Part shown: positions 10,711 to 14,132 of the stretch, piece after piece
How positions within the stretch are numbered: the first letter of the stretch is position 1
Layout of the letters: the number at the start of each line of letters is the position of its first letter
Position numbers and translations under genes: made by a program
Notes under the pieces: generated by a model
What the model saw: the letters and a program-made list of their open reading frames with translations, nothing else
Told to the model about the DNA's origin: nothing
The model's database searches: none
Assembly (NCBI GenBank): GCA_902787065.1
Contig: CADAFA010000023.1
Span: 1-14,132, forward strand
DNA: 14,132 nt
Reading direction: 5' to 3'
Source: an uncultured Elusimicrobium sp.
GTDB taxonomy: Bacteria > Elusimicrobiota > Elusimicrobia > Elusimicrobiales > Elusimicrobiaceae

Positions 10711-13160
10711 CAAAAAGCACCCTTTCGGGTGCTTGTTAAGTTACAAAGTTTATATGAGAATTTAAGAGTATAAAACCATAGCGCAAAAGTACAATTTCGC
10801 GCTGCGCAGAAAATTTGAGATGATTTTTTGTTTTTATCTGACGCCTTGTACCAAGAAGTAAAACGAGCGTAGCGGTCAAACTTACCGCTACCAGTCAAAA
10901 TAATTTCAGGTATATATTTGATATGTTTAGGTATCCAAAGTTCACTCAAACCTTGTGCTTTAAAACTTTGCTTTACCTCTTCTAAAGACGGATTTTCTTT
11001 AGTGGTGTATATAAAAAGCTGTTCGCCGCGTTTTGCATCAGGTATACGCAAAGCAGCGTGCATGTAACTTGGCCACAAATTCTTTAAAGCTTCTTCAATT
11101 GCCGTTAAGGAAACCATTTCACCTGCAATTTTGGCAAAGCGTTTTGCACGTCCCTTAATTTCAATAAAACCTCTTTCATCAACGGTAACGATATCTCCTG
11201 TATGATACCAACCGTCTTTCGGGGCTTCAATTACACCAGGGTTGCTTTCACGCAAATAACCAAGCATAATATTACCGCCTTTTAAGACGAGCTCACCACC
11301 TTCTTTAATACCTTCCACCGGCTCAAGCTTATATTCCATACCGGGTACCACACGCCCGACGCTTCCGCGTTTATAATAAATATCTGAACCAACAGAAATT
11401 AACGGTGAACATTCCGTTGCGCCGTAACCGTCAAGTAAACGTATGCCCATTTTTTCGCAACACAAATTAAAAGTTTCCGCTTTGAATTTTTCAGCACCGA
11501 CAGCTGCATAACGGATGTTGTGGAAATCATAAGGATGTGCATTTTTACAATAAGCATTGAAGAAAGTGTCCGTTCCAAAAAATACGGTTGCATTTCTGTC
11601 ATACACAAGTTCCGGAATAACTTTAAAATGAAGGGGGGAAGGATATAAAAAGCTACTGCCACCGGCAATTAAAGGGGTAATTGCACCGACGGCTAGACCA
11701 AAACTATGGAATAGCGGTAAAGCATTAAAAAATTTGTCCCTAAAGTCAATTTCCAAAGCTGTACAGATTTGAGATTTATTATATATCAAATTACGGTGGC
11801 TTAGTACTACCCCTTTTGGTGTACCTTCTGAACCGCTGGTATATAATACGACAGCCGGGCTATTTGGATTCCTATCTTTATTAATTAAATTATAAGCAAA
11901 GCGCGGCGCAAAACCCTTTAAAAGTGCTTTGATTTTATCAAAAGCATTCATTGATTTGCCTACATCTTCCAAATAAATAATTTTTATTTTCTCTTTTTCA
12001 AGGGCTTCAACTATTGGCCCTAATTCTGCCTTTTCAATAAAGGCGCGGGCGGTAACTACTTCTTTAATTTTTGTTGACCTAATTGCAGATAAAATATTCT
12101 TTTTACCGGCGGTAAAATTAATCATTGCCGGCACACGCCCGTAAATTGATAAACCGAAAAAGGCAAACATCGTCGCATTTAAGTTAGGCATCATTAGACC
12201 GACATAGCTTCCATCTTTTGTCAAGGCAGCTAATTTAGCGCCAAGAGCAAAGGCAGATATAATTAAAGTCCTAAAAGTAACTGTTTTGCGGGTCATATCC
12301 TCTAAAGCACGGGCTTTAAAATGCGTCAATGCTGCCCCTTCAAGCAAGGCTTCAAAAACAGTCTGGTCATTATTAAAACTGTCAAGACGCATATTATTCA
12401 TCAAATCATATATTTTATCCTCAGCAAAAGTGTATTTACGCTCTTGTGTATTATCCGTTTTAGGTAAATCCCAAGTGCGGGCCGGCATAATATTAACGAT
12501 AATTGATTTATGCGGTCTGTGGCGTAATTTGCGCCCGTAGTATGAAAAGCGGGAATATTGAGTGTTCTGTATATATATAGGTATAATAGGGGCATTGGCT
12601 TTTTGTACAATCATTGAAGGGCCTTTATAAATCTTCATTATACCGCCGGTGGTACTCATGCGACCTTCGGGGAAAATAACAATTTTTTTACCCTTTTCAA
12701 GCTCATTTAATACTGTTCTGATTGCCATTGGGTTTGTAGGATCTACAGGTAAGTGATTGGCATATCTTAAAATAATTTTCATCCAAAAACGATTTGCTAT
12801 GTTACTATCGGTAAGAAAGATAACTTCCCTAGGCAAATAAGTTGCCAAAATTAATGGATCTATAAAGGAATTATTATTCGCTAAAATTACTGCAGCACCT
12901 TTTGTTTTAATAATGTTTTGTTTACCTTTAATTTCAATATTATAAAACAAGTTTAAGTATGTATATATAAAGGAGCGGACAAGCCTTTCAGGACAAATTA
13001 TTATAAGTGCTACTAAGGCTACCAACAATAAAGCTATATAGGCCAATAAGATATCTATAAAACTAACCCCAAACGGAAAAAAACATATAAATAAACCCAC
13101 AAAAGCAGCAAAGACAAAACTCATATTCTTTGCTGAAAATAAATTTCTTAAATTTTTCAT
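10710..13160 (-). CDS. aas: bifunctional acyl-ACP synthetase / 2-acylglycerophosphoethanolamine acyltransferase (Aas-like), with anomalous C-terminal tail
   Basis: 816 residues from ATG 13160, chosen because AGGAG lies 5 nt upstream; an upstream TTG lacks that support. Layout: two N-terminal membrane helices (~12-57), a PlsC/LPLAT domain (~70-230) with FPEGRMSTTGGIMKIY, and an AMP-binding synthetase domain (~265-763) with LYTSGSEGTPKGVVLSH, ALPLFHSFGL, YGATECSPL, GWYHTGDIV, KGRAKRFAKIAGEMVSL and catalytic Lys760 in GSGKFDR. The order and wording follow E. coli Aas (719 aa), which re-acylates lysophosphatidylethanolamine using fatty acids activated onto ACP at the inner membrane. Two oddities stand out. 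The HX4D catalytic motif of the acyltransferase reads N-N-N-S-F-I-D, with Asn96 in place of His. Also, the frame runs ~35-50 residues past the usual end, through repeat B and the terminator. The synthetase half looks intact; acyltransferase activity is doubtful. Confidence 0.92.
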   Translation of the reverse strand: MKNLRNLFSAKNMSFVFAAFVGLFICFFPFGVSFIDILLAYIALLLVALVALIIICPERLVRSFIYTYLNLFYNIEIKGKQNIIKTKGAAVILANNNSFIDPLILATYLPREVIFLTDSNIANRFWMKIILRYANHLPVDPTNPMAIRTVLNELEKGKKIVIFPEGRMSTTGGIMKIYKGPSMIVQKANAPIIPIYIQNTQYSRFSYYGRKLRHRPHKSIIVNIMPARTWDLPKTDNTQERKYTFAEDKIYDLMNNMRLDSFNNDQTVFEALLEGAALTHFKARALEDMTRKTVTFRTLIISAFALGAKLAALTKDGSYVGLMMPNLNATMFAFFGLSIYGRVPAMINFTAGKKNILSAIRSTKIKEVVTARAFIEKAELGPIVEALEKEKIKIIYLEDVGKSMNAFDKIKALLKGFAPRFAYNLINKDRNPNSPAVVLYTSGSEGTPKGVVLSHRNLIYNKSQICTALEIDFRDKFFNALPLFHSFGLAVGAITPLIAGGSSFLYPSPLHFKVIPELVYDRNATVFFGTDTFFNAYCKNAHPYDFHNIRYAAVGAEKFKAETFNLCCEKMGIRLLDGYGATECSPLISVGSDIYYKRGSVGRVVPGMEYKLEPVEGIKEGGELVLKGGNIMLGYLRESNPGVIEAPKDGWYHTGDIVTVDERGFIEIKGRAKRFAKIAGEMVSLTAIEEALKNLWPSYMHAALRIPDAKRGEQLFIYTTKENPSLEEVKQSFKAQGLSELWIPKHIKYIPEIILTGSGKFDRYARFTSWYKASDKNKKSSQIFCAARNCTFALWFYTLKFSYKLCNLTSTRKGAF
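10712..10734 (-). terminator. intrinsic terminator of aas
   Basis: On the minus strand AAGCACCC (10734-10727), GAAA tetraloop, GGGTGCTT (10722-10715), followed by a run of Ts ending at 10712. Strong 8-bp stem with a stable loop. Unusually, it lies inside the open reading frame of aas, overlapping its last seven codons. Confidence 0.88.
10745..10816. repeat. imperfect direct repeat, copy B (inside the aas reading frame)
   Basis: Partner of copy A (see 10622-10690). It encodes the last part of the extended aas C-terminus (about residues 782-806), while copy A is non-coding. This suggests the sequence is conserved as DNA or RNA and not as protein. Confidence 0.75.
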
Positions 13161-13194
13161 ATTAACTCCTATCAATTTATAAATCGTAATCTTT

Positions 13195-13213
13195 TTAGCA
13201 CACTGTATGCTAA
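13195..13213 (-). promoter_or_regulatory. 5'-terminal hairpin of the aas mRNA
   Basis: On the minus strand TTAGCAT and GTGCTAA form a 7-bp stem (one U-G pair) with loop ACAGT, starting within about 2 nt of the predicted start site (~13211). The position parallels the 5'-end hairpin of the thioredoxin mRNA. Confidence 0.4.
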
Positions 13214-13217
13214 GAAT

Positions 13218-13247
13218 ATTTTACCATATTTATCTTTTCCATTTCAA
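13218..13247 (-). promoter_or_regulatory. promoter of aas
   Basis: On the minus strand TTGAAA (13247-13242), 18-bp spacer and TAAAAT (13223-13218), the latter preceded by TGG (extended -10, TGGTAAAAT). Predicted start ~13211, leader ~50 nt. Confidence 0.65.
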
Positions 13248-13268
13248 TGCATAAAAAAATATTAGGAC

Positions 13269-13296
13269 TTTGGGCCTATATTCAAATAGGTCCAAA
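13269..13296. repeat. 11-bp inverted repeat in the aas / 13393 divergent intergenic region
   Basis: TTTGGGCCTAT (13269-13279) pairs with ATAGGTCCAAA (13286-13296) around a 6-nt loop, with one G-U pair on the plus strand. It lies between the divergent promoters, so a regulator site or a transcript-end hairpin are both possible. Nothing else is recognised in this 232-bp intergenic region besides the promoters. Confidence 0.5.
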
Positions 13297-13301
13297 TAAT
13301 C

Positions 13302-13357
13302 TTGTAAAATTATGTGAGTTTAGTTAAAATGAAAGTATGAAAGGCTCTGTGTATAAT
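13302..13357 (+). promoter_or_regulatory. two overlapping promoters for the 13393 gene
   Basis: P1: TTGTAA (13302-13307), 17 bp, TAAAAT (13325-13330), start ~13337. P2: ATGAAA (13329-13334), 17 bp, TATAAT (13352-13357), start ~13364. P2 gives a conventional ~29-nt leader with GAAGG (13381-13385) before the ATG at 13393. P1 would start exactly on a small ATG open frame (13337-13381). Confidence 0.5.
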
Positions 13358-13392
13358 AATAAAGGGAAAATTTTTTTATAGAAGGTAAATAT

Positions 13393-14100
13393 ATGTCAAA
13401 AAATTATAAAAAACTTATTTCAGTAGTCTTAGTATTCACATTACTAATAAATAGTAATGCAGTTGCTTTTGCAAATATTGAGTTACCTGTATCCGAAATA
13501 CAAAAAGATCTTCAAAGAGAAATAAAGACGGTGATAGAAGAAACTGTGACAGAAACAACAGAAGAACGTAAAACTCCTCAGGAATTCCTGTCAGATTTAT
13601 CAAAGACTTTGGAAGAAGCATCAAAAGAAGATAATAACCGTACAGTAAATCGTAATAACTACAATAAATTAAACAAAGAAGAATATACAACCCTTTACAA
13701 AGATAAAGTAAATGAAGAGTATAATAATTACATTAAAGAAATTGAAACAAAAGCCCAAGAAGCTCTTACCAATTTTGACAAAGAAGCTCAAGACGCAATA
13801 GATAATCAGAAACAAGCATATAATAAAACTCTCCTTACTCCTTCTAGAAGCTCTAATACTAAAAACACTTTAGCTCAGCTAAGACAAAACTTACAATTCG
13901 GTAGTACGGCCTCTAATTCCTTCGCCAAATTAAGTAACAATTTAACATCACAGATAAATACATTATCCAAAATGGAACAAAATATTGCAGAACAAAGAGA
14001 AGAGTATATAGAAGAAATAAATACTTGGAAGGAAAAAAGTTTTTCATCATTAGGGGACGAGAAGAAAAAACTTTTAAATAATATTGATATCGCTTATTAA
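13393..14100 (+). CDS. secreted coiled-coil-like protein of unknown function, possibly the 5' part of an interrupted gene
   Basis: 235 residues, not recognised as a named family. A signal peptide is clear (MSKNYKK, hydrophobic core, NAVAFA/NIE), so it is exported. The rest is strongly charged and rich in Lys, Glu, Asn and Gln with no Cys, and looks largely helical: VSEIQKDLQREIKTVIEE and later KMEQNIAEQREEYIEEIN have coiled-coil spacing. A Ser/Asn/Thr-rich stretch (about 150-190) interrupts it. Start supported by GAAGG 7 nt upstream. The frame closes with TAA at 14098, but beyond it the same frame remains open to the window end and reads EYSKEYDTQLK, in the same style as the protein, so the stop may be a nonsense mutation or the gene a fragment. 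Very A-rich codon usage. It is divergent from aas. Function unassigned. Confidence 0.75.
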   Translation: MSKNYKKLISVVLVFTLLINSNAVAFANIELPVSEIQKDLQREIKTVIEETVTETTEERKTPQEFLSDLSKTLEEASKEDNNRTVNRNNYNKLNKEEYTTLYKDKVNEEYNNYIKEIETKAQEALTNFDKEAQDAIDNQKQAYNKTLLTPSRSSNTKNTLAQLRQNLQFGSTASNSFAKLSNNLTSQINTLSKMEQNIAEQREEYIEEINTWKEKSFSSLGDEKKKLLNNIDIAY

Positions 14101-14132
14101 GAATATTCTAAGGAATATGATACACAGTTAAA

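Noticed and set aside
12286..12540. Plus-strand open frame inside aas
   Set aside because: Opposite to conserved acyltransferase/synthetase linker coding sequence; no ribosome-binding site.
13161..13175. Upstream TTG start for aas
   Set aside because: The ATG at 13160 has an ideal AGGAG five nt upstream; the TTG has no such site.
1..14132. CRISPR array, transposon or prophage
   Set aside because: No regularly spaced repeats, transposase-like frames, or phage genes were seen.

Overview
The window is AT-rich bacterial DNA. It looks like an Elusimicrobiota (Elusimicrobium-like) chromosome, though no marker inside it proves this. The taxonomic guess rests on the style of the type IV pilin-like gene (very hydrophobic N-terminus, cysteine-rich C-terminal half), the A/T-rich coding sequence and the general gene content. 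It is an inference from family style and not from a database match. Most genes are ordinary housekeeping genes. There is no CRISPR array, transposase or prophage gene.

Left third (1-3647, mostly + strand): the 3' part of murG (peptidoglycan precursor glycosyltransferase); a small thioredoxin with an unusual CQHC active site behind a consensus promoter; a tRNA-Arg(CCG) on the minus strand; a TspO/MBR-family membrane protein; and a tight gatC-gatA-Nudix cluster (4-bp and 1-bp overlaps). GatC and GatA are two of the three subunits of the tRNA-dependent amidotransferase; gatB is not in the window.

Middle (3702-7906): two translationally coupled genes of unknown function. One encodes a six-helix membrane protein and the other a 1137-residue secreted protein. 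They follow a perfect TTGACA-17-TATAAT promoter whose predicted start site is the A of the ATG, so the transcript is probably leaderless. A 16-bp perfect inverted repeat follows.

8111-9685 is the classical rpsF-ssb-rpsR-rplI operon. It has its own strong promoter, a ~100-nt leader containing a hairpin that fits the described S6:S18 autoregulatory element, and a good intrinsic terminator.

Right third (minus strand): a type IV pilin-like prepilin gene preceded by a 374-bp gene-free stretch. That stretch holds an unusually structured, locally GC-rich sequence and one copy of an imperfect ~70-bp repeat. Next comes aas (fused lysophospholipid acyltransferase / acyl-ACP synthetase). Its acyltransferase catalytic His is replaced by Asn, and its reading frame runs past the expected C-terminus through the second repeat copy and through its own terminator hairpin. 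Divergent from aas is a secreted, coiled-coil-like protein gene whose frame stays open after its stop codon, so it may be an interrupted longer gene.

The most interesting material is non-coding: the pilin leader, the A/B repeat pair, the rpsF leader, and -10 elements placed exactly 6 nt before ATG codons.
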